Of a stretch of 64,000 nt of DNA, positions 18,064 through 26,811 are shown one piece after another. The stretch is from the NCBI GenBank assembly GCA_048264105.1, contig JBLXDJ010000003.1:186001-250000 (forward strand). The letters run 5' to 3'. Within the stretch, counting starts at the first letter, position 1. Every line of letters begins with the position of its first letter. Under the pieces are notes generated by a model that was not told the DNA's origin, ran no database searches, and saw nothing but the letters and a program-made list of their open reading frames with translations. The position numbers were made by a program, and so were the translations under genes. The DNA comes from Oceanospirillum sp048264105. GTDB lineage: Bacteria; Pseudomonadota; Gammaproteobacteria; Pseudomonadales; Halomonadaceae.

Positions 18064-19494
18064 CTACAGCGTTTTAACAAACACCTTGGAGTTACGCTGC
18101 CAGTTATACAGCTCCTGACGGGCCCGTGGCAGGGCATCCACATCCGCCGGTTCAAAGCCCCGCTCACGGAACCAGTGGGCGGTATGCGTTGTTAAGACAA
18201 ACAAGCGCTCCAGCCCGATGCGATTCGCACGCTTCTCAATATGCTGCAAAATCAGATCGCCCCGCTGGCCGCCCTGATACTGGCGATGAACCGCAACACA
18301 GGCCAGCTCACCGATACCATCTTCCGTAAACGGATAGAGTGCCGCACAACCGATCATCATGCCGTCCAGCTCGACTACGGTGAACAGATCAACCTCGTTC
18401 TCTAATCGTTCACGGGAACGGCGCACAAGCACACCCTGCTCTTCAAGAGGACGGATCAGCTCCAGAATACCGCCGACATCATCAATAGTGGCGTCCCGAA
18501 CCTGTTCATACAGCTCCTGGGTGATCATGGTGCCGCCGCCATTTCGGGTGAACAGCTCCTCAATCAGGGCACCATCCTGCTGATAACTGATCAGATGTGC
18601 ACGGTTTACGCCAAAGCGGCTGGTCTGCCATGCAGCATGGAGCGCAGCATAACCGTTAGCCGTTTCATCCAGCGTTTCAAGGCGTCGACCCGCTTCACGG
18701 GGCGGCATAACACGAATGACGTCTCCGGCATCATCCAGCAGACCCTGAGCGTCACTGAAGACCACCAGCTTATCGGCTTTCAGCTCAATCGCAGCCCGGG
18801 TGGCGACCTCTTCGACACTCAGCGAGAACACCTCACCGGTGGGAGAAAAACCCAGAGGCGGCAGGAGTACAATCGCGCCATCATCAAGCTGCCGGTTGAT
18901 CGCACCGCAATCCACCTTGCGCACCTGTCCGGTATGACCAAAATCCTTACCATCGATCACCCCAACAGGTCGCGCTGTAATCATGTTACCCGTGGCAACC
19001 CGTAGCGAAGCACCATGCATCGGCGAGTTCGGCAGCCCCATAGATAATCGGGACTGAATGTCGATACCGGCAGAGCCTGCGCCATCCTTAACCGCGTCCA
19101 GTACCTCGTTCGTAATCACAGGTCTTGCACCCACGTACTCCAGAGACAAACCTCGTCGCTCCAGTCGCTCCATAATCTGAGGGCGGGCACCATAAGCCAG
19201 CACCAGACGCACACCCAAGCTATTCAGCAGGGCAAGGTCGTTGATGATGTTGGCAAAATTAGGATGCTGAATACCCTGTCCATCCAGCAGAACCACAAAG
19301 GTCCGGCCCCGATGGGCATTGATATAGGGTGAAGAGTTACGAAAACTGCGTACATAGTCACTTGTGGCCTGAAGGCAGTCGTTTGTCGGTTGAGCAGTTG
19401 AGTCCAAGGTCGCTAATCCCAGCAGATCAGAAAGAAAAGAAAGTATCCGCCCCGATTCCGAATACCGGAACCCGAACAGAAAAGCCCCCAGCAT
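18064..19494 (-). CDS. argA: N-acetylglutamate synthase (amino-acid acetyltransferase)
   Basis: First step of arginine synthesis: acetyl-CoA plus glutamate gives N-acetylglutamate. An amino-acid-kinase-like domain (about 50-320, SPYINAHRGRTFVVLLDG... LGVRLVLAYGARPQI) precedes a C-terminal GNAT domain (about 340-470, ATIDDVGGILELIRPLEEQG). The kinase-like part carries arginine feedback control in the family. The ATG at 19494 gives 476 residues, about 35 more at the N-terminus than E. coli or Pseudomonas ArgA. A TTG at 19407 would give 447 and fits the family better, but neither start has a strong ribosome site, so the true start is uncertain. Confidence 0.93.
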   Translation of the reverse strand: MLGAFLFGFRYSESGRILSFLSDLLGLATLDSTAQPTNDCLQATSDYVRSFRNSSPYINAHRGRTFVVLLDGQGIQHPNFANIINDLALLNSLGVRLVLAYGARPQIMERLERRGLSLEYVGARPVITNEVLDAVKDGAGSAGIDIQSRLSMGLPNSPMHGASLRVATGNMITARPVGVIDGKDFGHTGQVRKVDCGAINRQLDDGAIVLLPPLGFSPTGEVFSLSVEEVATRAAIELKADKLVVFSDAQGLLDDAGDVIRVMPPREAGRRLETLDETANGYAALHAAWQTSRFGVNRAHLISYQQDGALIEELFTRNGGGTMITQELYEQVRDATIDDVGGILELIRPLEEQGVLVRRSRERLENEVDLFTVVELDGMMIGCAALYPFTEDGIGELACVAVHRQYQGGQRGDLILQHIEKRANRIGLERLFVLTTHTAHWFRERGFEPADVDALPRARQELYNWQRNSKVFVKTL

Positions 19495-19619
19495 CAGTCC
19501 GTATTACAGAACCAGCCAGCGAGTCAGAATAAAACGATAACGCAGATGATTGTAGACGGGCAGCAGCCCCGAGAAAAGAAGGCCATAACAAAAAGGCCTG
19601 ATCCTGCAAGCCAGAAACA

Positions 19620-19647
19620 ACAATGGCCGCAATAAAGCGGCCATTGT
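19620..19647 (-). terminator. Hairpin after pit
   Basis: ACAATGGCCGC and GCGGCCATTGT form a stem of about 11 bp with a 6-base loop just past the pit stop codon. The minus-strand T-run is broken (TTGTTT), so it may be a weak terminator or an mRNA-stabilising hairpin. Confidence 0.6.
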
Positions 19648-19673
19648 GATTTTCTCTGTCAGAGGAGTTCTGC

Positions 19674-20939
19674 TTAGCTGAAGATACCTTTCAGCATAAA
19701 GAAGAAGAAGATCGACAGAGCAGCACCGGCTGGCAGGGTAATGATCCAGGACAGGAAGATTGTTTTCACAATATTCATGTTCAGAGCCGCCATACCTCGG
19801 GCCAGACCCACACCCAGAACCGCACCAACCAGCGTATGAGTTGTGGAGATTGGCAGACCGGTACCGGAAGCGATTACAACCGTCGTTGCCGCCGCCAGTG
19901 TCGCTGCAAAACCACGGCTTGGCGTCAGCTCAGTGATGTTGGTACCCACGGTTGCGATAACCTTGTGGCCGTACATGATCAGACCGGCCACGATACCACC
20001 GCCACCCAGCAGCAGAATCCAGGCAGGCATCACCGATTTACCACCGATCTCACCGCCACTCTCAACAACAGAAACAACCGCCGCCAGAGGACCTACCGCG
20101 TTTGCCACATCGTTAGAACCGTGCGCAAATGCCATGGCACAGGCGGTGAACATCATCAGAACACCAAACACCTTCTCAACGCTGGAGAAGTGGAACTCTT
20201 TATCAGCCTGCTCATCACGCTTAACAGATTTAAGCATCCAGATACCGATAAAGAGAACACCGATACCTGCCACAACAGACCAGAGTGCCGCTTCCGGGAA
20301 GCTCAGGTGCAGACCTACGTGCTTCAGACCTTTCAGCAGCGTCACCATGGCGATGATGAAACCCACCAGGAACATATAGAAAGGCACATAGCGTTTCGCG
20401 TTTGCGAACGGGTCATCTTTTTCAAGAATCAGTCCCTGAACACTACGGAAGAGCATAAAGGCGATGGTACCGGCCAGCAGCGGAGAGACGACCCAACTTG
20501 CTGCGATCTTACCCACCTTACCCCAGCTTACCGCATCCATGGAGATACCTACGGCTGCGAAACCTACGATAGCACCCACAATAGAGTGCGTGGTGGATAC
20601 CGGCCAACCAAAGTGGGTGGCCACCAGCAGCCAGATACCCGCAGCCAGCAGAGAAGCCAACATACCGAATACCAGCAGTTCCGGGGTTCCGGCGAGCAGT
20701 CCCGGATCGATAATGCCTTTACGGATGGTGGCGGTTACTTCACCACCGGCCAGATAGGCACCGGCAAATTCAAACAGGATCGCGATCACAATGGCTTGCT
20801 TAATGGTAATCGCTTTAGAGCCAACAGAGGTTCCCATGGCATTTGCCACGTCGTTGGCGCCTACACCCCAGGCCATAAAGAAACCAAACACACAGGCCAG
20901 GATAATAAAGACATCGGCGTACTGAGCTAGAATCGACAT
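19674..20939 (-). CDS. pit: Low-affinity inorganic phosphate transporter, Pit family
   Basis: A 421-residue inner-membrane permease of the PiT family (metal-phosphate:H+ symport). The two homologous family signatures are present: FFMAWGVGANDVANAMGTSVGSK near the N-terminus and AFAHGSNDVANAVGPLAAV in the second half. About ten membrane helices are visible. It follows the DUF47 gene by 44 bp, so the two form one operon, a pairing conserved from rhizobia to pseudomonads. A Pho-box-like array lies upstream of the operon. Confidence 0.95.
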   Translation of the reverse strand: MSILAQYADVFIILACVFGFFMAWGVGANDVANAMGTSVGSKAITIKQAIVIAILFEFAGAYLAGGEVTATIRKGIIDPGLLAGTPELLVFGMLASLLAAGIWLLVATHFGWPVSTTHSIVGAIVGFAAVGISMDAVSWGKVGKIAASWVVSPLLAGTIAFMLFRSVQGLILEKDDPFANAKRYVPFYMFLVGFIIAMVTLLKGLKHVGLHLSFPEAALWSVVAGIGVLFIGIWMLKSVKRDEQADKEFHFSSVEKVFGVLMMFTACAMAFAHGSNDVANAVGPLAAVVSVVESGGEIGGKSVMPAWILLLGGGGIVAGLIMYGHKVIATVGTNITELTPSRGFAATLAAATTVVIASGTGLPISTTHTLVGAVLGVGLARGMAALNMNIVKTIFLSWIITLPAGAALSIFFFFMLKGIFS

Positions 20940-20983
20940 AAAATAACCATTTGTTGTCAGATATAAGGTGGTTACTACCGGCG

Positions 20984-21658
20984 TTATTTCGCCAGCAAGA
21001 TCTGTAAACGACTGCCAACACGCTCAGCGCGGTCTGACACATCACCAATCCAGTCGATGATCTTGTACATAAAGATCACATCTACCGGAGGCAGCTCGGT
21101 TTCAAGCTTGAACAACTGAGCACGCAGATCAACCTGCAGCTTGTCCGCTTCATGCTCACATACATCAATATCGCTGATCATCTTCTTCACCAGCTCAGAC
21201 TCATGACGCCCGAAACCGGTCTCAATCAGTTCATCAATTTCATGCAGTGCACGGCTTGCGTGCTCGGCAGCTTTAACGGCTTTATCAACGTAAGCCACCA
21301 TCGGTTCAGCCAGAGCCGCAGGAATTTTCATGCGACGGCCCAACATAATGCCGGCAATATCTTTGGTTTTGTTGGCGATCTTGTCCTGAACCGTCAGCAG
21401 CTCGAGAAGATCAGAACGAGGCACAGGCATAAACAGACTATCCGGCATATTGGTGCGGATAGCTGTTTTCATATCATCTGCTTCGTTCTCCAGGACAGCG
21501 ATCCGTTGCTGTAGCTTTTCAGCCTGTTCCCAATCTTCTGCCAATACTGCCTGAAAAAACGGAATCAACTGTTCTGCACAGTTGAAAGATTTGGACATAT
21601 GATCCTGCATAGGACCAAAGGGTGAGCGCCCAAAGAGCTTGGAAAATGGATTACTCAT
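20984..21658 (-). CDS. DUF47 (PhoU-like) protein of the Pit operon
   Basis: A 224-residue soluble, helical protein of the DUF47/TIGR00153 family, distantly related to PhoU. It opens with NPFSKLFGRSPFGPMQDH, typical of the family, and has two three-helix-bundle halves with acidic repeats (ENEADDMKTAIR and CEHEADKLQVDLR) that match the metal-binding E/DxxxD motifs of PhoU-like proteins. Its partner is the downstream pit gene. In Sinorhizobium meliloti the equivalent orfA-pit operon is repressed by PhoB; the Pho-box-like repeats here suggest PhoB control too. Confidence 0.92.
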   Translation of the reverse strand: MSNPFSKLFGRSPFGPMQDHMSKSFNCAEQLIPFFQAVLAEDWEQAEKLQQRIAVLENEADDMKTAIRTNMPDSLFMPVPRSDLLELLTVQDKIANKTKDIAGIMLGRRMKIPAALAEPMVAYVDKAVKAAEHASRALHEIDELIETGFGRHESELVKKMISDIDVCEHEADKLQVDLRAQLFKLETELPPVDVIFMYKIIDWIGDVSDRAERVGSRLQILLAK

Positions 21659-21991
21659 GTGGGTTTCTGCCTTGGAGTATGAATTTGGGCGAAAGTATAA
21701 GAGCTGTTTTTCGCCATGTCATAAAAAAATCCCAGTTTTGTCATCTTTAATTGACCTAACTGTCATGATTCTTTGGTATGCGCATTTTATATGTCAGTTA
21801 TATTACAGCTTTATGACAGCCAAACGTCAGTTGCCACTTTTTTACCGACTCTCAGCCTAAAGGGTAAAACTCAAAAGCGGGCAAGGGGCTGGTATACTGG
21901 CAGAAATATCTGCAGCCCTTTATAACGACACCGGCTGCAGCTCACTTCTATTTCTGACAGCAGCTGCGACGAAAACAAAAACGAGGACATT
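21659..21991. other. Divergent control region between DUF47-pit and the CYTH/CHAD gene
   Basis: A 333-bp stretch without a gene. It carries the Pho-box-like array on the minus strand (see separate entry) and, on the plus strand, further CTGTCAT-like words at 21738 (TTGTCAT), 21760 (CTGTCAT) and 21771 (CTTTGGT), all on the same 11-bp spacing grid. Nearer the plus-strand gene, CTGCAG-containing arms (GCAGCC... GGCTGCAG near 21910-21940) may pair weakly. Confidence 0.6.
21784..21830 (-). promoter_or_regulatory. Pho-box array and -10 for the DUF47-pit operon
   Basis: Read on the minus strand, four 7-bp units follow at exact 11-bp steps: CTGACGT (21830-21824), CTGTCAT (21819-21813), CTGTAAT (21808-21802) and CTGACAT (21797-21791), with 4-bp spacers. 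Against the PhoB half-site CTGTCAT they match 5, 7, 6 and 6 of 7 bases. A TAAAAT -10-like box at 21789-21784 lies 12 bp after the third unit, the spacing known for PhoB-activated promoters. The last unit lies between the array core and this box. The DUF47 start is about 120 bp further on. Whether PhoB activates or represses cannot be told from sequence. Confidence 0.75.
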
Positions 21992-23449
21992 ATGGCCAAG
22001 GAAATTGAACTTAAACTGACCATTCCGACCCAGGCGGCACATTTGCTGCGCCAGCATCCGGTTCTGGGTCAGGCCGTAAGTTTTGATAGCAAGGTGCTGC
22101 AGAATATCTATTTTGATACCTCGGACCTGAAGCTGAATCATGCCCGGGTCGCCCTTCGAATCCGTAAAGCCGGTGATCTCTATATCCAGACCCTGAAAAC
22201 CAGCGGCAGCGGTTCGGGCGGACTGCACGAGCGGGGCGAATGGGAGTGGGAACTGAGCAAGCCGGAACTGGATCTGAGCCTGATTGATTCCGATGTGCTG
22301 CCGGAACGCCTTGATACAGAAACGCTGAAAAACGAACTGAAACCCGCCTTCGAGACCAATTTTACCCGTCAGCGCTGGTTGCTGGCTGTCAGCCATGAGC
22401 ACCTTAAGGCAGAAATTGAGTTAGTGCTGGATCAGGGAGAAGCGATTGCAGAGGGGCAGAAAGACCCGATCAGTGAAATTGAGCTGGAGCTTAAATCCGG
22501 TGATGCCGACCTGCTGTTTAAGGTCGCCCATGATCTGTCTGATACGGTTCCGCTTCTGATCAGCAATATCAGCAAAGCGCAAAGAGGCTTCCGTCTGTTT
22601 GCACCTCAACAGGCAGGATTGCGGACACCTCAGATCCCGCCGTTTGACGATGTTCACGGCCTGATTCGGGCAGCCCAGAATGAGCTGGACAGTTTTATCT
22701 CTGCCCGGGATCAGCTGGCCTTTAATCGCGACTGGGCTTTGCTGGATCAGCTTTATAGCAGTCTGCGCCAGCTTCGCTGGTGTTTACTGCATCTGAGCCG
22801 ACTGTCCGGCATCCCATCCGAGCTGCATTTCCCGACCGCACTACGCTACAAGCTGCGTATGCTGAGCTATTCACTGGAACATCTGGCGACGCTTCATCAG
22901 CAGAAAGTAAGCTGGGAGCGACTGGAAAGCAGTCCAGCAGAGCTGCGCAACTGTGCCGATTTTTCCCTGCTTAATGAGCAATACCAGAGTCTGATGACCG
23001 GCCCATGGGTTGGTCAGACACTGCTGGAAGTGATGCAGTGGCTGTACCTGATGAACCGCGAGATGGATGCCACCGCCCTTGCTGACGGTGAAGCCACGTT
23101 TCAGCTATTGCTGAGCCGTGTCCATCTGCCCCGCTATCCGACCGACAAGGTACTCTGGTTACGCCAGCAGGCACCGCTGCTGCATCTGAGCCGCTGGATC
23201 GCCTACCAGTTCCAGCCACCGTCACTGGGGGTTAAAAAACTCAGTCAGCAGACCCATGAACTGCAACAGCTGATCATCCGTCTCAGCGGGCTAATGGCGG
23301 AAGAGATGTCCCTGCTGCGACTTGCCGATCAGCAAACTGTCGATGAGGCTCTGATTAAGCGAAATCAGGATGACCAGTACGAGCTGATTCTGGAGCTGGG
23401 AAGGCACGAGCTTAGCTTTAACAGCCTGCAGCAGAACCTTAAACGCTAA
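21992..23449 (+). CDS. ygiF: CYTH-CHAD protein, probable inorganic triphosphatase
   Basis: A 485-residue protein with an N-terminal CYTH domain (about 1-200) and a C-terminal CHAD domain (about 215-480). The CYTH signature ExExK is seen as EIELK at residues 4-8, and the tunnel-lining basic and acidic residues (ALRIRKAG, IEIELELK) are present. E. coli YgiF of this layout hydrolyses inorganic triphosphate; CHAD domains bind polyphosphate. It is about 50 residues longer than YgiF, mainly in the CHAD part. Divergence from a phosphate-uptake operon across Pho-box-like repeats fits a role in phosphate storage. The symbol is by similarity. Confidence 0.85.
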   Translation: MAKEIELKLTIPTQAAHLLRQHPVLGQAVSFDSKVLQNIYFDTSDLKLNHARVALRIRKAGDLYIQTLKTSGSGSGGLHERGEWEWELSKPELDLSLIDSDVLPERLDTETLKNELKPAFETNFTRQRWLLAVSHEHLKAEIELVLDQGEAIAEGQKDPISEIELELKSGDADLLFKVAHDLSDTVPLLISNISKAQRGFRLFAPQQAGLRTPQIPPFDDVHGLIRAAQNELDSFISARDQLAFNRDWALLDQLYSSLRQLRWCLLHLSRLSGIPSELHFPTALRYKLRMLSYSLEHLATLHQQKVSWERLESSPAELRNCADFSLLNEQYQSLMTGPWVGQTLLEVMQWLYLMNREMDATALADGEATFQLLLSRVHLPRYPTDKVLWLRQQAPLLHLSRWIAYQFQPPSLGVKKLSQQTHELQQLIIRLSGLMAEEMSLLRLADQQTVDEALIKRNQDDQYELILELGRHELSFNSLQQNLKR

Positions 23450-23528
23450 GCCGCAGGTATTAGCGATTCAACGAGGGCATTACGGCAATGCCCTTCATTC
23501 AAGCAACCACAATATTCAGAAGCGACCC

Positions 23529-24512
23529 ATGGCTGCGGATAATAAAACACTTCCTGATGACACTCAGGTTAATGGCGCACCGGAAACCCTGCGCCAGAAA
23601 ATCTACCATGTGATTTTTGAGGCCGACACCCCGATGGCCAAGGGCTTCGATATCACCCTGATTATACTGATTTTGCTCAGCGTAACCCTGGTGATTCTTG
23701 ATAGCGTGCAGGCCTTCCATCAGCGCTGGCATCATGAGTTCTACATCATTGAGTGGTGCTTCACGATTATCTTCACCATTGAGTACATTCTGCGGCTGTA
23801 CAGTATCGGTAAGCCTCTCAAGTACGCCACCAGCTTCTTCGGACTGGTGGATCTGCTCTGTATTATCCCGACCTATCTCAGCCTCTTTATCGCCGGAACC
23901 GAAGTTCTGCTGATTGTACGTCTGCTCCGTGTACTCAGAGTCTTCAGGATTCTGCGCTTACTGCACTATGTCGGCGAAGCCACTGCACTGGCGAAAGCGA
24001 TGCAGGCCAGTCGCCGAAAAATCACCGTATTTATCTTCACCGTACTGACCATGGTGACGGTCTTTGGCTCACTGATGTATGTAGTTGAAGGGCCGGAAAG
24101 CGGCTACACCAGTATTCCGCGCAGCATCTACTGGGCCATTGTCACCCTGACCACCGTGGGTTATGGCGATATCACACCACAAACCAACTTCGGCCAGTTT
24201 CTCTCATCTATCGTTATGATTATGGGTTATGCGGTTATTGCCGTGCCCACAGGTATTGTGACGGTAGAGCTGTCGAATACCATGAAACGCCACATGCATC
24301 TGGTGTGTCATGGCTGTGGTGAAGAAGGGCATGATGCCGATGCGGATTACTGCAAACTGTGCGGAACCGAACTCTCCCGCCGGGATGGCCGCAGCCGTCA
24401 TTTGAAGCCTATGCCGCTACCGGACAGACAGAATATTGATTCCGATGATGCCGCCGGCAACGAAAAAAGCAGATCAGAGGATGAACCTCCTACCACCCAA
24501 AAACCGGTTTAA
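23529..24512 (+). CDS. Voltage-gated potassium channel with zinc-ribbon-like tail
   Basis: A 327-residue six-helix cation channel. The voltage-sensor helix S4 carries five regularly spaced arginines (residues 131-143, RLLRVLRVFRILRL), and the pore loop has the K+ selectivity filter TVGYGD at 209-214. The C-terminal cytoplasmic tail is unusual: two CxxC pairs (C260/C263 and C275/C278) form a zinc-ribbon-like knuckle, followed by a basic then acidic polar tail. This replaces the RCK domain seen in Kch. The zinc site may gate the channel by redox state or metal, which is inference. It follows the CYTH-CHAD gene by 79 bp and ends in a shared terminator. Confidence 0.9.
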   Translation: MAADNKTLPDDTQVNGAPETLRQKIYHVIFEADTPMAKGFDITLIILILLSVTLVILDSVQAFHQRWHHEFYIIEWCFTIIFTIEYILRLYSIGKPLKYATSFFGLVDLLCIIPTYLSLFIAGTEVLLIVRLLRVLRVFRILRLLHYVGEATALAKAMQASRRKITVFIFTVLTMVTVFGSLMYVVEGPESGYTSIPRSIYWAIVTLTTVGYGDITPQTNFGQFLSSIVMIMGYAVIAVPTGIVTVELSNTMKRHMHLVCHGCGEEGHDADADYCKLCGTELSRRDGRSRHLKPMPLPDRQNIDSDDAAGNEKSRSEDEPPTTQKPV

Positions 24513-24537
24513 CCGGAAGTATTACCCTAAAACTTAA

Positions 24538-24560
24538 AAAGGCCTGCATCGCAGGCCTTT
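24538..24560. terminator. Bidirectional terminator between the K+ channel and DUF3087 genes
   Basis: AAAGGCCTGC and GCAGGCCTTT pair perfectly across a 3-base loop, with A residues before and T residues after the stem. It serves both convergent genes. Confidence 0.88.
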
Positions 24561-24580
24561 ACTGTTTGAGTGATAAACGC

Positions 24581-25108
24581 TTACTTATCCCCGTAACGCT
24601 TTGCCACCGCCTCAATAAACTCTGGCTGAAGATCCACCAAGGCTTCTTCTTTCAGAGCTTCCGTCAGACCTTCGTAAAAAACATCCCGCTCTTTCACCAA
24701 CTCAGAATGCCCGTATTCATTACTGTCCAGATGATAGACCTGCATCAGGCCATCATAGTAAAAACGCATGATTCTCTGAGCATCTTCATCGTTCTCTTTG
24801 ACCGCTTTCTTCAGCTTGTGCATCCGGTTGGTGATGCGGGCCAGCATGCGTTTCAGGCGAAAAACGTAAAGCAGATCGGTCATGCGGGGATCATTCTTAT
24901 AGAATGAGAACAACAGACTGGTGACCAGAATGCCGATAATCACACCGGACAGATTCAGGTAGAAATTACCACCTTCCGGATTACCCCAGGTCTGTACCAG
25001 CAACTGACCACTGGTCATCGCCGTTACCGCGAAGCAGATAATCAGAACAACGCTGACTTTCCGACTCAGTTTTAAATACTCTTGTTTATCAATCTCTTGT
25101 ATCTGCAT
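24581..25108 (-). CDS. DUF3087 family membrane protein
   Basis: A 175-residue protein of unknown function that I recognise as DUF3087, a family found in marine gammaproteobacteria and pseudomonads. Two membrane helices (about 18-40 and 50-70) flank the conserved WGNPEGGNFYLNLSGV segment. The cytoplasmic part is a helical hairpin rich in Lys/Arg/Glu (VFRLKRMLARITNRMHKLKKAVKEND, then MRFYYDGLMQVYHLDSN). No catalytic motif is visible. It is monocistronic and divergent from the sigma-54 activator gene. Confidence 0.8.
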   Translation of the reverse strand: MQIQEIDKQEYLKLSRKVSVVLIICFAVTAMTSGQLLVQTWGNPEGGNFYLNLSGVIIGILVTSLLFSFYKNDPRMTDLLYVFRLKRMLARITNRMHKLKKAVKENDEDAQRIMRFYYDGLMQVYHLDSNEYGHSELVKERDVFYEGLTEALKEEALVDLQPEFIEAVAKRYGDK

Positions 25109-25238
25109 GTTTCCCTCATCGCTGGCGAAATAGCCACCTCTTAATCAGCCGTGCTATTTTAGCCCTAATTTGATGGCGGCACCCAGTAAAGGTTTCCCGA
25201 TCCGATAAAACACAGGCTTAACAAGGTTGTACTGACAG

Positions 25239-26687
25239 ATGACACCGAAAAACCTGATGCACCTGCTCTCCAATGATCACGCCTCCCATATTTTACTGGA
25301 GCAGCTGACCCATGCCTGTCAGGGCTCGCTGGTGATAGATCGCCAGTGTCGCATCGTCTGGATCAGTGACGCCTACCGCAAGCTGTTGGATCTGCCGGAT
25401 ACTCTGGATGCCGCCGGACTACCGGTCGAACAACTTCTGCCCTCATCCCAGATGCCCAGAGTGGTACAGACCGGCAAACCCATGTTTGTTGACCTGATGG
25501 AGATTAACAATCAGTGGTGTGTTGTAAACCGCCTGCCCCTGCGAAATGAGGCCGGTGACGTTGTCGGCGCACTTGGGCTGATCTTTCATAACGATCTGGA
25601 TGAGCTTCAGCCTCTGTTTGATAAGTTTGCCCGTCTGCGTCGCCGCTTTGAAAAAGAAAACCTGCTGCGTACCAGTCGTTATCAGCTGGATGACATTATT
25701 GGTCAGTCCCCTCAGATCACCCAGATGAAGCGCCAGGCACAACGAGCCGCACAACTGGATACCACCCTGCTGTTGCTGGGTGAAACCGGCACCGGTAAAG
25801 AGCTGTTAGCCCAGGGGATTCATCAGGCATCTCCCCGACATAACGCCCCATTTGTCGGTATTAATATGGCCGCCCTGCCGGAACCTCTGGCAGAAGCTGA
25901 ACTCTTTGGCACAGCAGCTGGTGCCTACACGGGAGCGGATCGCAAAGGGCGGATCGGCAAAATCCAGCTGGCGGATGGCGGCACCCTGTTTCTGGACGAG
26001 ATCGCTGAGATGCCCCTTGCGATGCAGGCCAAGCTGTTGCGGGTTCTTCAGGAACGGGAAGTAGAAGCGCTGGGGTCGAATCGTCTGATCAGTGTTGATG
26101 TGCGTATTATCGCCGCCACCTCAAAGAATCTGGCAGAACTGGTGGAACAGGGACAGTTTCGTGCTGACCTTTATTACCGGCTGCATGTTCTGCCGATTCA
26201 TCTGCCCCCCCTGCGCCAGCGTCAGGGAGATATCGCTCTGCTGGCTCAGCACCTGCTGGCGGATATTCAGAAACAAACCCACCTGCCGGAACTCCAGCTG
26301 TCGGACTCCGCTCTTCATTGGCTTAACCGCTACCACTGGCCCGGCAATGTACGGGAGCTTCGCAACCGCCTGGAACGTGCCTGCGTGATGGCTGAAGGCG
26401 AGCAGATCAACCCACAGGATCTTGGCTCCGATGACCCGATCTCAACGCTCAACCAGCTGAATCCGGCCTCAGCCGCTCCGGCTGAACAGAGCACAACTCC
26501 CATGCCAGAACCAGACTCAGAACCAGCCCCAACCGACCTGAAGACTCTGCAGCAACATCATGAATGTCAGTTATTAGAGCAGGCGCTGCAGCAACATCAG
26601 GGCAACCGTACCGCTGCAGCGAAAAGCCTGGGTATCTCAAGAGCCACCTTCTACAACCGGCTTCGTCGCTGTCAATCCGACCGTTAA
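25239..26687 (+). CDS. Sigma-54-dependent transcriptional activator (PAS, AAA+, Fis-type HTH)
   Basis: A 482-residue enhancer-binding protein. Residues about 20-125 form a PAS-like sensor (CQGSLVIDRQCRIVWISDAYRKLL). The AAA+ domain follows with Walker A GETGTGKE (181-188), the sigma-54 contact loop GAYTGA (228-233), a Tyr variant of GAFTGA, and Walker B GGTLFLDEIAE (247-257). The C-terminus has a Fis-type helix-turn-helix (GNRTAAAKSLGISRATFYNRLRR). There is no receiver domain, so control is probably by a ligand at the PAS domain. The stop is followed at once by TGTCTA half-sites and a -24/-12 promoter for the CoA-transferase gene, the likely target. Confidence 0.93.
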   Translation: MTPKNLMHLLSNDHASHILLEQLTHACQGSLVIDRQCRIVWISDAYRKLLDLPDTLDAAGLPVEQLLPSSQMPRVVQTGKPMFVDLMEINNQWCVVNRLPLRNEAGDVVGALGLIFHNDLDELQPLFDKFARLRRRFEKENLLRTSRYQLDDIIGQSPQITQMKRQAQRAAQLDTTLLLLGETGTGKELLAQGIHQASPRHNAPFVGINMAALPEPLAEAELFGTAAGAYTGADRKGRIGKIQLADGGTLFLDEIAEMPLAMQAKLLRVLQEREVEALGSNRLISVDVRIIAATSKNLAELVEQGQFRADLYYRLHVLPIHLPPLRQRQGDIALLAQHLLADIQKQTHLPELQLSDSALHWLNRYHWPGNVRELRNRLERACVMAEGEQINPQDLGSDDPISTLNQLNPASAAPAEQSTTPMPEPDSEPAPTDLKTLQQHHECQLLEQALQQHQGNRTAAAKSLGISRATFYNRLRRCQSDR

Positions 26688-26689
26688 AC

Positions 26690-26747
26690 TGTCTAAAATC
26701 AGATCAAATGTCTAAATAAGTAGACACTAGAGCCAATTTATTAGACA
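26690..26747 (+). promoter_or_regulatory. Upstream activator sites (four TGTCTA half-sites)
   Basis: Two direct TGTCTAA words (26690-26696 and 26709-26715) are followed by two inverted copies, TAGACA (26721-26726) and TTAGACA (26741-26747). The inner pair forms the palindrome TGTCTAAATAAGTAGACA, and the outer pair is centred within 1 bp of it. The repeats are 19 and 21 bp apart, about two helical turns, so they lie on one face. They sit about 65-135 bp before a sigma-54-type promoter, as expected of binding sites for the adjacent activator. Confidence 0.75.
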
Positions 26748-26811
26748 AAAAGATATCAGCTTAAACCAAGAGATCTGCCTAACCTATTGTTTTAATAGCA
26801 GTTATCCAAGC

